The notes under the pieces: model-generated
Databases searched by the model: none
Told to the model about the DNA's origin: nothing
What the model saw: the letters and a program-made list of their open reading frames with translations, nothing else
Assembly: GCA_947037905.1 (NCBI GenBank)
Contig: CAMQUX010000048.1
Location: 1 to 8,482, forward strand
From: an uncultured Desulfovibrionaceae bacterium
GTDB taxonomy: Bacteria > Desulfobacterota > Desulfovibrionia > Desulfovibrionales > Desulfovibrionaceae
Direction of reading: 5' to 3'
DNA: 8,482 nt
Program-made: the position numbers and the translations under genes
Shown here: piece after piece, positions 1 through 6,011 of the stretch
Layout: every line of letters starts with the position of its first letter
How positions within the stretch are numbered: the stretch's first letter is position 1

Positions 1-1275
1 ATCACCACTCCCACACGAGAAGATATTGACCAAGAGCAAATAAAAAGCCTTGAAAAAATTTGTGAATATGTGAAAAAAAACAGTCTTTTTTATAAAAATA
101 AACTCCGTGATTTTTCTTCTTTTCAGTTCAAAACTCAAAAAGATTTAGAAAATTTACCACGCACATCTGCAGAAGAATTAAAAAATGCTCCTCATGACTT
201 TCTTTGTACCTCACAAGATAAGATAGAACATATTATAACCCTCACAAGCTCAGGCTCAACAGGCACGCCAAAAAGACTCTTTTTTACAAAAGAAGATCTC
301 TTAGAAACAATCACTTTTTATAAGTATGGCATGCAGAATCTGCTTTCAAAAAACGATACTGCTCTAATACTTTTACCTGCTACGCACCCGCATAGTGTTG
401 GAATGCTTTTAAAACAAGCAATAGAATTAATTCCTGCCACTTGTTATATTATAGAAAACCCTGATAATATACTTGAAACTTTATCTTTGCTTGATACTCT
501 TAAACCCACATGTATTATAGGCAGTCCAACGCATCAGCTCGCTCTTGCAAAGGCACACACTGCGTCTAAAAAACAATACACGCACATAAAAAATGTTCTT
601 TTTTCTTGGGATATGCCAACAGATGACATTGAAAATTATATTGCAAAAACGTGGAACTGCACGACTTTTAACCACTGGGGAATGATAGAAACCGTGCTAG
701 GTGGTGCTGTTAGCTGTTCTTTTAAAACAGGCATGCACATGCGAGAACGGGAATTTTTTATAGAGATTACAGACCCAGAAACAGGTTTGCAGCTTACAGA
801 CGGTACTCGTGGTGAAATTGTGCTCACTAGTCTTTCAAGATACGGCATGCCACTGCTACGCTACAGAACAGGCGATGAAGGGAAAATACTAAGCACTCTT
901 TGCCCCTGCGGAAGCGTTTTAAAAATGCTAGATAAAAATATCGTTCGAATTAACAATAAAAAAGATATCCCAAGTATTTTACACCCAACAGACATAGATA
1001 AAATTCTTTTTTCTTTTCCAAATATTATAAATCAGACAACAAACTATGATTTTTCAACAAACACTCTTACTATCTCCCTAGATTTATTTGCAAAAGATGA
1101 AACTATTACTGCACAAATAGAACACATTATTCCAAAAGAAATAAAATCACTGCTCAAAACAAAAAATGCTCCAAAAGATGTATATGAAAACTTACGATTT
1201 TCTTATACTATTAATAATATAAACGGGCTGGCAAATATTGGCTTTGCAAAACGCCAAGTCCGCATAATTGAGTAA
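1..1275 (+). CDS. PaaK-like AMP-dependent CoA ligase, probably DVU_1553 family (5' end outside window)
   Basis: An adenylate-forming enzyme of the phenylacetate-CoA ligase type; such enzymes activate a carboxylic acid with ATP and pass it to CoA. The frame is open from base 1 to TAA 1273-1275 (424 residues visible). A GTG at 70 could be taken as the start, but the 23 codons before it read like the usual PaaK N-terminus (a Thr-Pro followed by a helix leading into a KKNSLFYKNKL segment), so the true start is upstream. Motifs in visible numbering: phosphate-binding TSSGSTGTPK at 82-91, NHWGMIE at 224-230 (adenine/Mg motif), RYRTGD at 287-292, CPCG at 301-304, and a C-terminal GFAKRQ whose Lys417 fits the catalytic lysine. 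The C-terminus looks complete. The LTSSGSTGTPKRLFFT and GMPLLRYRTGD stretches resemble, from memory, the DVU_1553 family, whose acid substrate is unknown to me. Enzyme class is sure; the subfamily is probable. Confidence 0.85.
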   Translation: MTTPTREDIDQEQIKSLEKICEYVKKNSLFYKNKLRDFSSFQFKTQKDLENLPRTSAEELKNAPHDFLCTSQDKIEHIITLTSSGSTGTPKRLFFTKEDLLETITFYKYGMQNLLSKNDTALILLPATHPHSVGMLLKQAIELIPATCYIIENPDNILETLSLLDTLKPTCIIGSPTHQLALAKAHTASKKQYTHIKNVLFSWDMPTDDIENYIAKTWNCTTFNHWGMIETVLGGAVSCSFKTGMHMREREFFIEITDPETGLQLTDGTRGEIVLTSLSRYGMPLLRYRTGDEGKILSTLCPCGSVLKMLDKNIVRINNKKDIPSILHPTDIDKILFSFPNIINQTTNYDFSTNTLTISLDLFAKDETITAQIEHIIPKEIKSLLKTKNAPKDVYENLRFSYTINNINGLANIGFAKRQVRIIE

Positions 1276-1317
1276 GTTTAAAATTTAGAGAGTACAACTT
1301 ACATAAGAATGTAAAAA

Positions 1318-1363
1318 ACATGCAGACTTGCACAAGATAGACATGCGAATCTGCGCAAGATAC
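1318..1363. repeat. Imperfect 23-bp tandem duplication
   Basis: Two adjacent copies, 1318-1340 and 1341-1363, both begin ACATGC and share a GC-CAAGATA core; 17 of 23 positions match. They lie just after the ligase stop codon in otherwise featureless DNA. They are slightly richer in G+C than their surroundings. Function unknown; chance or a decayed duplication is possible. Confidence 0.5.
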
Positions 1364-1444
1364 ACACGATAAAACTAAAGCCTAGAGTACGAAACGTAAA
1401 TATCTATATTATGAAAGCAAAAAATTTAAGAATAAAAATACTGA

Positions 1445-1489
1445 ATACAAAAAAAGAGCATAATTTATAGTTATACTCTTTTTTTGTAT
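1445..1489. terminator. Bidirectional Rho-independent-type terminator between convergent genes
   Basis: The arms 1445-1463 and 1471-1489 pair as a 19-bp stem with one C-A mismatch (1459/1475) around a 7-base loop. The stem contains a GAG/CTC core flanked by a run of seven A on the left and seven T on the right, so a transcript from either strand ends in a hairpin followed by a U run. It sits between the ligase (+, ending 1275) and trmFO (-, ending 1693) and can serve both, although it lies about 200 bases past the trmFO stop. The stem is mostly A-T, so its strength is uncertain. Confidence 0.75.
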
Positions 1490-1521
1490 CATAAGTCAGA
1501 TTTTTTCAATCTTGTGTAGAT

Positions 1522-1613
1522 AAAATATCTTTCGTACAAATTAACCGCAAATAAAATATCTTCCAATAAATTAAAATACGAACAAAATATTTTCTGTATA
1601 AATACAATATTTT
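1522..1613. repeat. Degenerate AT-rich repeat, about 31-bp period
   Basis: The core AAAATAT recurs at 1522, 1553 and 1584 (exactly 31 bases apart), with a decayed fourth copy (ACAATAT) at 1604. Each core is followed by a T/C-rich stretch and then an AAATTA-like or AAATA-like segment, with a one-base shift between copies. It lies downstream of trmFO on its 3' side. The rest of the 417-base gap 1276-1692 holds only AT-rich sequence and an A10 run at 1663-1672 (a U run for the trmFO transcript, but without a clear hairpin before it). No gene is supported in this gap. Confidence 0.45.
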
Positions 1614-1692
1614 CCTTGTAAGTTGAAAAATTATATCTGCGATAATTCACTACTGCATAAGCAAAAAAAAAATCTGCTAGAGTGCTATAATG

Positions 1693-3012
1693 CTATAATG
1701 TTAAAGACTCTTTCCATGTTTGAAAACGCTCTTTTGCACGTGAGGCATAAAGCTCCTTTCTTTTTAACTTGCCAGCTTTTTGGTTCAGTGCAGGAGAAAG
1801 CCCAAAATGCACATTAGATGGCTGGAATTTTTTTGACTCTGCTCGCAGATGTCCCATGAGCGCGCCAATTGCACTCTCAATAGGAGCATCAACAAAAGGT
1901 TTTTCTAAAATCTTTGAGGCGAGTATTAAACCCAGATACAAACCACAAGCGACTGATTCCACATAGCCTTCAACGCCAGTTATCTGCCCTGCCAAATACA
2001 CTCCACGCCTATTTTTTAACTCCAAATTATCTAAAACCTTCGGCGCGTTCACAAAGGTATTTCTATGAATACTGCCTAGGCGTAAAAATTCTGCGTTCTC
2101 AAGCCCTGGAATTTGCGAGAATATCCGTTTTTGCTCTGGATACGTTAGCTTTGTCTGAAAACCAACCATGTTAAGAGCTGTCTTTTCTTTATTTTCTGGA
2201 CGGAGTTGCACCACTGCATGTGGTTGCGCGTTCGTGTGCGGGTTTATAAATCCTACTGGCTTAAGCGGTCCAAAAGAAAGAGTTTTTTCTCCTCGCTCAG
2301 CCATTACCTCAACAGGTAAACAGCCTTCAAAATGAATTTCTTTTTCAAATTCTTTCGGTATTACTTTTTCGCCATCGACTAACGCCTGCACAAAAGATTT
2401 ATACTCATCTTCTGTTAACGGACAGTTTAAATATTCTTTACGCTCTGGCTCATAGCGTGATGCCCAGAATGTTTTGCTCGTATCTATTGAATCTGTACTT
2501 ATAATTGGCGCTATTGCGTCGTAAAAATACAGCTCTGTTTCGCCTAATATCTCGCCTAAATCTTTTGCTAAAGCTTCACTTACAAGCGGTCCTGCGGAAA
2601 TGACTACTGCTTTTGCATCTGAAAAATCTTCCTCGTTTAAGCTCACAATTTCTTTTCGGACAACCGTTATATTTTTATGCCCCATAATCGCATCTGTTAC
2701 AGCTTTTGAAAAAAGAGTTCTATCAACAGCTAAAGCCTTACCTGCTGGCACGGCTGTCTCCATTGCTTTTTGCATAATAAGACTATTTAAACTGCTGAGT
2801 TCTTCTTTTAAAATACCAACTGCGCTTATAGTATCGCTCGATCTAAAAGAATTGGAGCACACAAGCTCTGCGAAAGTTTCCTCACTATGAGCTGGGGAAA
2901 ATTTATGTGGTTTCATTTCAAAAAGCACAACTGAAATGCCTTGTTCAGCAAGTAGCCAAGCGCATTCGCAACCTGCAAGCCCAGCGCCTATTATATATAT
3001 GTTATTTTGCAA
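1693..3012 (-). CDS. trmFO: TrmFO, folate/FAD-dependent tRNA (m5U54) methyltransferase
   Basis: A cytoplasmic flavoprotein that puts the methyl group on uridine 54 of the tRNA T-loop, using methylene-tetrahydrofolate as carbon donor and reduced FAD as reductant. The 439-residue length is normal for the family. It has the N-terminal dinucleotide-binding GAGLAG at 9-14 followed by CECAWLL; the family's two key cysteines are present in ELVCSNSFRS (Cys52) and FEGCLPVEVMAERG (Cys231), and the C-terminal FAD motif AGQITGVEGYVESVACG is at 341-357. I relate the cysteines to Cys53 and Cys226 of the Bacillus enzyme from memory. The start is TTG: no ATG is available, AGGAG lies 6 bases upstream (3019-3023), and the protein begins right at the expected beta strand before GAGLAG. 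The gene is alone, convergent with the ligase and divergent from the ABC ATPases. It is not GidA/MnmG, which is longer and lacks the EGCLPVE segment. Confidence 0.96.
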   Translation of the reverse strand: MQNNIYIIGAGLAGCECAWLLAEQGISVVLFEMKPHKFSPAHSEETFAELVCSNSFRSSDTISAVGILKEELSSLNSLIMQKAMETAVPAGKALAVDRTLFSKAVTDAIMGHKNITVVRKEIVSLNEEDFSDAKAVVISAGPLVSEALAKDLGEILGETELYFYDAIAPIISTDSIDTSKTFWASRYEPERKEYLNCPLTEDEYKSFVQALVDGEKVIPKEFEKEIHFEGCLPVEVMAERGEKTLSFGPLKPVGFINPHTNAQPHAVVQLRPENKEKTALNMVGFQTKLTYPEQKRIFSQIPGLENAEFLRLGSIHRNTFVNAPKVLDNLELKNRRGVYLAGQITGVEGYVESVACGLYLGLILASKILEKPFVDAPIESAIGALMGHLRAESKKFQPSNVHFGLSPALNQKAGKLKRKELYASRAKERFQTWKESLTL

Positions 3013-3018
3013 AAAATG

Positions 3019-3023
3019 CTCCT
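3019..3023 (-). promoter_or_regulatory. trmFO ribosome binding site deciding a TTG start
   Basis: On the minus strand AAAAGGAG precedes the TTG codon 3012-3010 with a 6-base spacer. This strong Shine-Dalgarno sequence is the main reason for placing the start at a non-ATG codon. Confidence 0.8.
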
Positions 3024-3046
3024 TTTCTTTCTTCTGTTACTGCGCT

Positions 3047-3074
3047 ATAGTAAACGAAATTATTTGAAATACAA
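3047..3074 (-). promoter_or_regulatory. Predicted sigma70-type promoter for trmFO
   Basis: Read on the minus strand, TTGTAT (3074-3069) and TACTAT (3052-3047) are separated by 16 bases, predicting a transcript start near 3040 and a leader of about 28 bases. The 92-base region 3013-3104 must also hold the promoter of the ABC ATPase genes. For that strand I see only a TTGAAA at 3064-3069 with a poor -10 (TACACG at 3085-3090), so I do not call it. Confidence 0.45.
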
Positions 3075-3104
3075 GCTTAAAAAATACACGGAACTACCTT
3101 ATAT

Positions 3105-4106
3105 ATGACCTTACTTTCAATTAAAAATTTATCCTGCTCTATCACAAGTAAAAAAGAAAAAATTTTGCCGCTTTATGATATTAACCTCACACTGAGCAAG
3201 AATGAAACCCTTGCCATTGTTGGTGAATCTGGCTCTGGAAAAAGTCTTTTATGTCTCTCACTTTTACAAATCCTCCCAAGCCCTCCCATTAGTATTGAAA
3301 CTGGCGAAATTATCTTTAAAGGACAAAATCTCTTAAACTTAAAAGATAAAGAGCTACAAAAAATTCGTGGAAAAGAAATAAGCATGATATTTCAAGAGCC
3401 TATGACAGCGCTTAATCCTGTTTTCACCATAGGAGAACAAATTGTCGAAATGCTCTTAACGCACGAAAATATTTCTAAAAAAGACGCTCTTGATAAGGCA
3501 GAATATCTCTTTGAGCGTGTAAAAATCCCTTTTGCAAAAAAAAGGCTAGAGGCGTACCCTCATGAACTTTCTGGCGGTATGCGTCAGCGTGTGATGATTG
3601 CCATGGCGCTTAGTTGTAATCCGCTTTTACTTCTTGCTGATGAACCAACAACTGCGCTCGATTTAACCACACAGGCTGAAATTTTAACACTCATAAAAGA
3701 GTTAAAAGAGGCGTACGAAACAACCATGCTTCTTGTTAGCCACGATCTTGGGCTTGTGGCGCAGTATGCTGATAATATTGCGGTACTTTATGCTGGCGAG
3801 TTTGTTGAAAAAGCGCCCGCTAGAGAGCTTTTTTCTGCACCAAAACACCCATATACACAAGCACTTTTAGCAACCATTCCAATTTTAGATAAGCCTAAAA
3901 ATTTAACTGCCATTAAGGGGCATATTCCGCAAGGAAATGAACGTTTATCGGCAGATATTCTTAAATCTCCTGAGCTATATTTGCAAAGAGGCTGTAATTT
4001 TGCCCCTCGATGCACGTACGCTTTAAAAAAATGTTTCGATGAAACCCCACCTTTATTTTCCTTAAATGCTCAAGAACAAGTGAGGTGCTGGCTCCATGAA
4101 AAATAA
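3105..4106 (+). CDS. ABC importer ATPase, oligopeptide/dipeptide/nickel type (OppD/DppD-like)
   Basis: ATP-binding subunit on the inner face of the membrane that powers uptake of peptides, nickel chelates or similar solutes. All nucleotide-binding parts are intact: Walker A GESGSGKS 40-47, Q-loop Gln97 in MIFQEPMTALNP, signature LSGGMRQR 155-162, Walker B LLLLADEP 174-181 with Glu180, and H-loop His213. The C-terminal family extension follows: HPYTQALLATIP from 248 and four cysteines at 297, 303, 310 and 328 (GCNFAPRC...C...C), the pattern proposed to bind an Fe-S cluster in this family. The 333-residue length is typical. ATG 3105 is the first start after an in-frame TAA at 3078-3080; the ribosome site is weak. 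The gene overlaps the next ATPase by 11 bases, so the two are translated together. No permease or solute-binding protein gene lies beside it, so the substrate cannot be named. Confidence 0.93.
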   Translation: MTLLSIKNLSCSITSKKEKILPLYDINLTLSKNETLAIVGESGSGKSLLCLSLLQILPSPPISIETGEIIFKGQNLLNLKDKELQKIRGKEISMIFQEPMTALNPVFTIGEQIVEMLLTHENISKKDALDKAEYLFERVKIPFAKKRLEAYPHELSGGMRQRVMIAMALSCNPLLLLADEPTTALDLTTQAEILTLIKELKEAYETTMLLVSHDLGLVAQYADNIAVLYAGEFVEKAPARELFSAPKHPYTQALLATIPILDKPKNLTAIKGHIPQGNERLSADILKSPELYLQRGCNFAPRCTYALKKCFDETPPLFSLNAQEQVRCWLHEK

Positions 4107-5283
4107 AACAGCTCTTCTAAAAGTTAGTAATATTACTAAATCTTTCCCTATTCCTAGTTCTTTTTTTTCTGCCAAGAAACAAACTTTTCAAGCGTTAGAT
4201 GATATATCCTTTGAGCTTTTTGAAGGAGAATGTCTTGGGCTTGTGGGAGAATCTGGTTGTGGTAAATCTACACTTGCGAAGGTGCTTGTGCATTTAGAAG
4301 AAGCAACGAGCGGTAAAATTGTATTTAAAGAAACCGATATTACTCATATCGAAAAAAATAAACTAAAGAGCGTGCGTGCAGAAATTCAGATGATTTTTCA
4401 AGATCCCTTTTCTTCGCTCAATCCTCGTCAGAGCATTGCAAAGACCATTCAAGAAGGGCTTGATATTCACGCTATTGGGACAAAAGCATGGAGAAAAGAA
4501 CACGTAAGAAATCTTTTGCAGAAAGTAGGACTAGAGAGCGATTTGGTGAGTAAATTTCCGCATCAATTTTCAGGCGGGCAAAGACAGCGTATAGCAATAG
4601 CGCGTGCCATTGCAACTTCGCCAAAGCTTATTATTTGCGATGAGTGCGTTTCTGCTCTTGATGTTTCTATACAAGCGCAAATTTTAGCCCTGTTAAAAGA
4701 CTTACAAATAGAGAATAATTTAAGCTATCTCTTTATTTCCCATAATATCGCCGTAGTGCAATACATGTGTGATAGAATTCTTGTTATGAGCGCAGGAAGG
4801 ATTTTAGAAATTCTACCAAGTGCAAATTTACAAGAAAATGCAAAACATCCGTACACAAAAGAGCTATTAAAAGCGGTACTATCTCCGGAGTTTAAACAAG
4901 AAAATGATACTTTAAAAAAAGAGTCAGTAGACAAAGAACTAAGAAATACAAATGGAATAATAGATACAGGCGAGATGTTAGCCTCGAATGAGACAATAAC
5001 TACAGGCAAAACCACAAATATTGCATCTGTCAAAGATAAAGAGATAGCGTTAAATATAAGCGGAGAAACAGCTGGAAGTCTAAAAGAAAATGCAGGGTTA
5101 CAAGAAAAAAAGACTGAGAATGAAAAAAAAGAACAAGCATATACTATGACAAATAGTTTTGCGTGTCCGTTTTATCCTCGTTGTCCACAAGCTCTAGCTA
5201 TTTGTGAAACGCACGTTCCTGACGGAAAGAATTTTCAGCTAGGACATGGCATGCAGACTGTTTTTTGTCATCTTTACGATTAA
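4096..5283 (+). CDS. ABC importer ATPase, OppF/DppF-like, with long polar insertion
   Basis: Second ATPase of the pair, expected to form a heterodimer with the preceding product under a two-subunit permease. Walker A GESGCGKS is at 51-58, Q-loop Gln102 in MIFQDPFSSLNP, signature FSGGQRQR at 158-165 (Phe where Leu is usual), Walker B LIICDECVSALD at 178-189, and H-loop His216. In the Walker B stretch Cys184 replaces the usual proline after the catalytic Glu183. The oligo_HPY motif HPYTKELL starts at 251 and the four cysteines are 357, 363, 370 and 391. Between about 264 and 354 lies a Lys/Glu/Asn/Thr-rich stretch of roughly 90 residues, where the family usually has about 25-35; it looks disordered and makes the protein long at 395 residues. 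The start overlaps the upstream gene by 11 bases, with GAGGTG 8 bases before the ATG. Catalytic residues are intact, so it should be active. Confidence 0.92.
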   Translation: MKNKTALLKVSNITKSFPIPSSFFSAKKQTFQALDDISFELFEGECLGLVGESGCGKSTLAKVLVHLEEATSGKIVFKETDITHIEKNKLKSVRAEIQMIFQDPFSSLNPRQSIAKTIQEGLDIHAIGTKAWRKEHVRNLLQKVGLESDLVSKFPHQFSGGQRQRIAIARAIATSPKLIICDECVSALDVSIQAQILALLKDLQIENNLSYLFISHNIAVVQYMCDRILVMSAGRILEILPSANLQENAKHPYTKELLKAVLSPEFKQENDTLKKESVDKELRNTNGIIDTGEMLASNETITTGKTTNIASVKDKEIALNISGETAGSLKENAGLQEKKTENEKKEQAYTMTNSFACPFYPRCPQALAICETHVPDGKNFQLGHGMQTVFCHLYD

Positions 5284-5413
5284 TTTTTTAAATTCTAAAT
5301 ATTATTTTTTTGTTTTTCTAATTTTTTAATTTTTTCATAGAAAAAAACATACTAATTATATCTTTTATACTCTTTATATTTTTTTCTATCTTCCATAAAA
5401 TACTTATAAATTT

Positions 5414-5460
5414 CAATATTTTATTATCATACAAAAAAAATAGTATATATCAAAATATTG
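5414..5460. terminator. Inverted repeat between convergent genes, possible terminator
   Basis: CAATATTTT (5414-5422) is a perfect inverted copy of AAAATATTG (5452-5460). Inside them ATAC (5429-5432) can pair with GTAT (5443-5446) around an A-rich loop. It lies in the spacer between the second ATPase (+, ending 5283) and the ModE-like gene (-, ending 5492). The stem is almost all A-T and is not followed by a long T run on either side, so termination is only an inference from position. The rest of 5284-5491 is T-rich with no gene. Confidence 0.35.
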
Positions 5461-5491
5461 CAACTGATGCACTTTTATTTCAGTAAAAAAA

Positions 5492-5890
5492 CTAAAGTAC
5501 TTTTTTCTTAGATTTTCTTTCTGTGTACGATAAACTTTCCCAGTTAAAATACTTTGTCGCACTCTCTAGTGCGTACGCTTCTACTTCTTGCATCCAGTTT
5601 TCAAAAGCATCTACTAATTTTACGCCGTATTCGCTTAAACCTAAACTCTTTTGACCCTCTATTTTTGTAAGCACCTCTATATTAAGTACTTCTTCTGTTC
5701 GTTTAATTCGTCCCCATGCAGCACGGTAAGACATACCTAATTCTTTTGCTGCTTTATTTAACGAGCCTGTTTCTTTTACTTTTTGTAAAATCTGCAAACG
5801 TCCTAGCCCAAATGCTATACCCTCTTGTGTTTCAAACCAAAGATGTAAACGTAAGCACCCTTTCATCTTAGGGGTTTTAATCTTTTCCAT
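5492..5890 (-). CDS. ModE-type winged-helix regulator, DNA-binding domain only
   Basis: A 132-residue cytoplasmic transcription regulator resembling the N-terminal half of the molybdate repressor ModE. The helix-turn-helix is at about 30-67: GRLQILQKVKETGSLNKAAKELGM, then SYRAAWGRIKRTEE as recognition helix and beyond, then a wing-like strand near 70-90 (LTKIEGQKSLGLSEYG) and a helix at 90-112 likely used for dimer contact. The two molybdate-binding (TOBE/MOP) domains of full ModE are absent, so it probably cannot sense molybdate the way E. coli ModE does. The C-terminus ends in a basic KSKKK tail. ATG is at 5890-5888 with an AGGT 9 bases upstream. It is divergent from the MATE operon and shares its control region, which makes that operon a likely target, perhaps together with its own gene. 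Family is clear; the ligand and target are unknown. Confidence 0.88.
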   Translation of the reverse strand: MEKIKTPKMKGCLRLHLWFETQEGIAFGLGRLQILQKVKETGSLNKAAKELGMSYRAAWGRIKRTEEVLNIEVLTKIEGQKSLGLSEYGVKLVDAFENWMQEVEAYALESATKYFNWESLSYTERKSKKKVL

Positions 5891-5925
5891 TAAACTTTTA
5901 CCTATAATTTCAGTTTATTATTTTT

Positions 5926-5955
5926 ATTATACTTATTGTATTGCTTTCCTTTGAA
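5926..5955 (-). promoter_or_regulatory. Predicted promoter of the ModE-like gene
   Basis: On the minus strand a perfect TATAAT (5931-5926) lies 18 bases from TTCAAA (5955-5950), which matches the -35 consensus at four of six positions. The predicted leader is about 28 bases. The -35 box falls inside the palindrome 5943-5958. Confidence 0.5.
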
Positions 5956-5969
5956 AGCTCTTTTATAAA
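5941..5969 (+). promoter_or_regulatory. Predicted promoter of the MATE-DUF2156 operon
   Basis: TTGCTT (5941-5946) and TATAAA (5964-5969) are 17 bases apart, giving a start near 5976 and a leader of about 36 bases. The -10 is good and the -35 is moderate. The -35 and spacer overlap the palindrome 5943-5958. Confidence 0.5.
5943..5958. promoter_or_regulatory. Palindrome GCTTTC-CTTT-GAAAGC, candidate operator
   Basis: A perfect 6-bp inverted repeat with a 4-base centre lies in the 121-base region between two divergent genes. It overlaps the -35 region of both predicted promoters. A dimeric regulator bound here would cover both, so autoregulation by the ModE-like protein together with control of the MATE operon is a natural reading. 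It does not look like the E. coli ModE site. A minor RNA hairpin is the alternative, but the site is upstream of both predicted transcript starts. Confidence 0.45.
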
Positions 5970-6011
5970 TAGAAACATTTTATGTTCTTTCATGTTCAAT
6001 AGGTCGCAAAT

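Noticed and set aside
1516..1620. CRISPR-like array suggested by the 31-bp period
   Set aside because: Copies are degenerate, AT-rich, directly abutting with no distinct spacers, and no cas genes are present.
1681..1699. Short tandem GCTATAAT at the trmFO stop
   Set aside because: Only two 8-bp units that include the stop codon; most likely chance in AT-rich DNA.
1623..1817. Small plus-strand reading frame overlapping the trmFO 3' end
   Set aside because: Its second half is antisense to trmFO and its first half is AT-rich spacer; no ribosome site and no recognisable protein.
4725..5033. Minus-strand frame opposite the insertion of the second ATPase
   Set aside because: It is a complement shadow of a gene with clear motifs; no start context or family resemblance supports it.
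5312..5348. AT-only hairpin (TTTTTCTA / TAGAAAAA) after the second ATPase
   Set aside because: A long loop, no G-C base pairs of note and no T run after the stem on either strand, so not called a terminator.
5492..5890. Full molybdate-responsive ModE
   Set aside because: The protein ends after the winged-helix and dimer helix; there is no room for the molybdate-binding domains.
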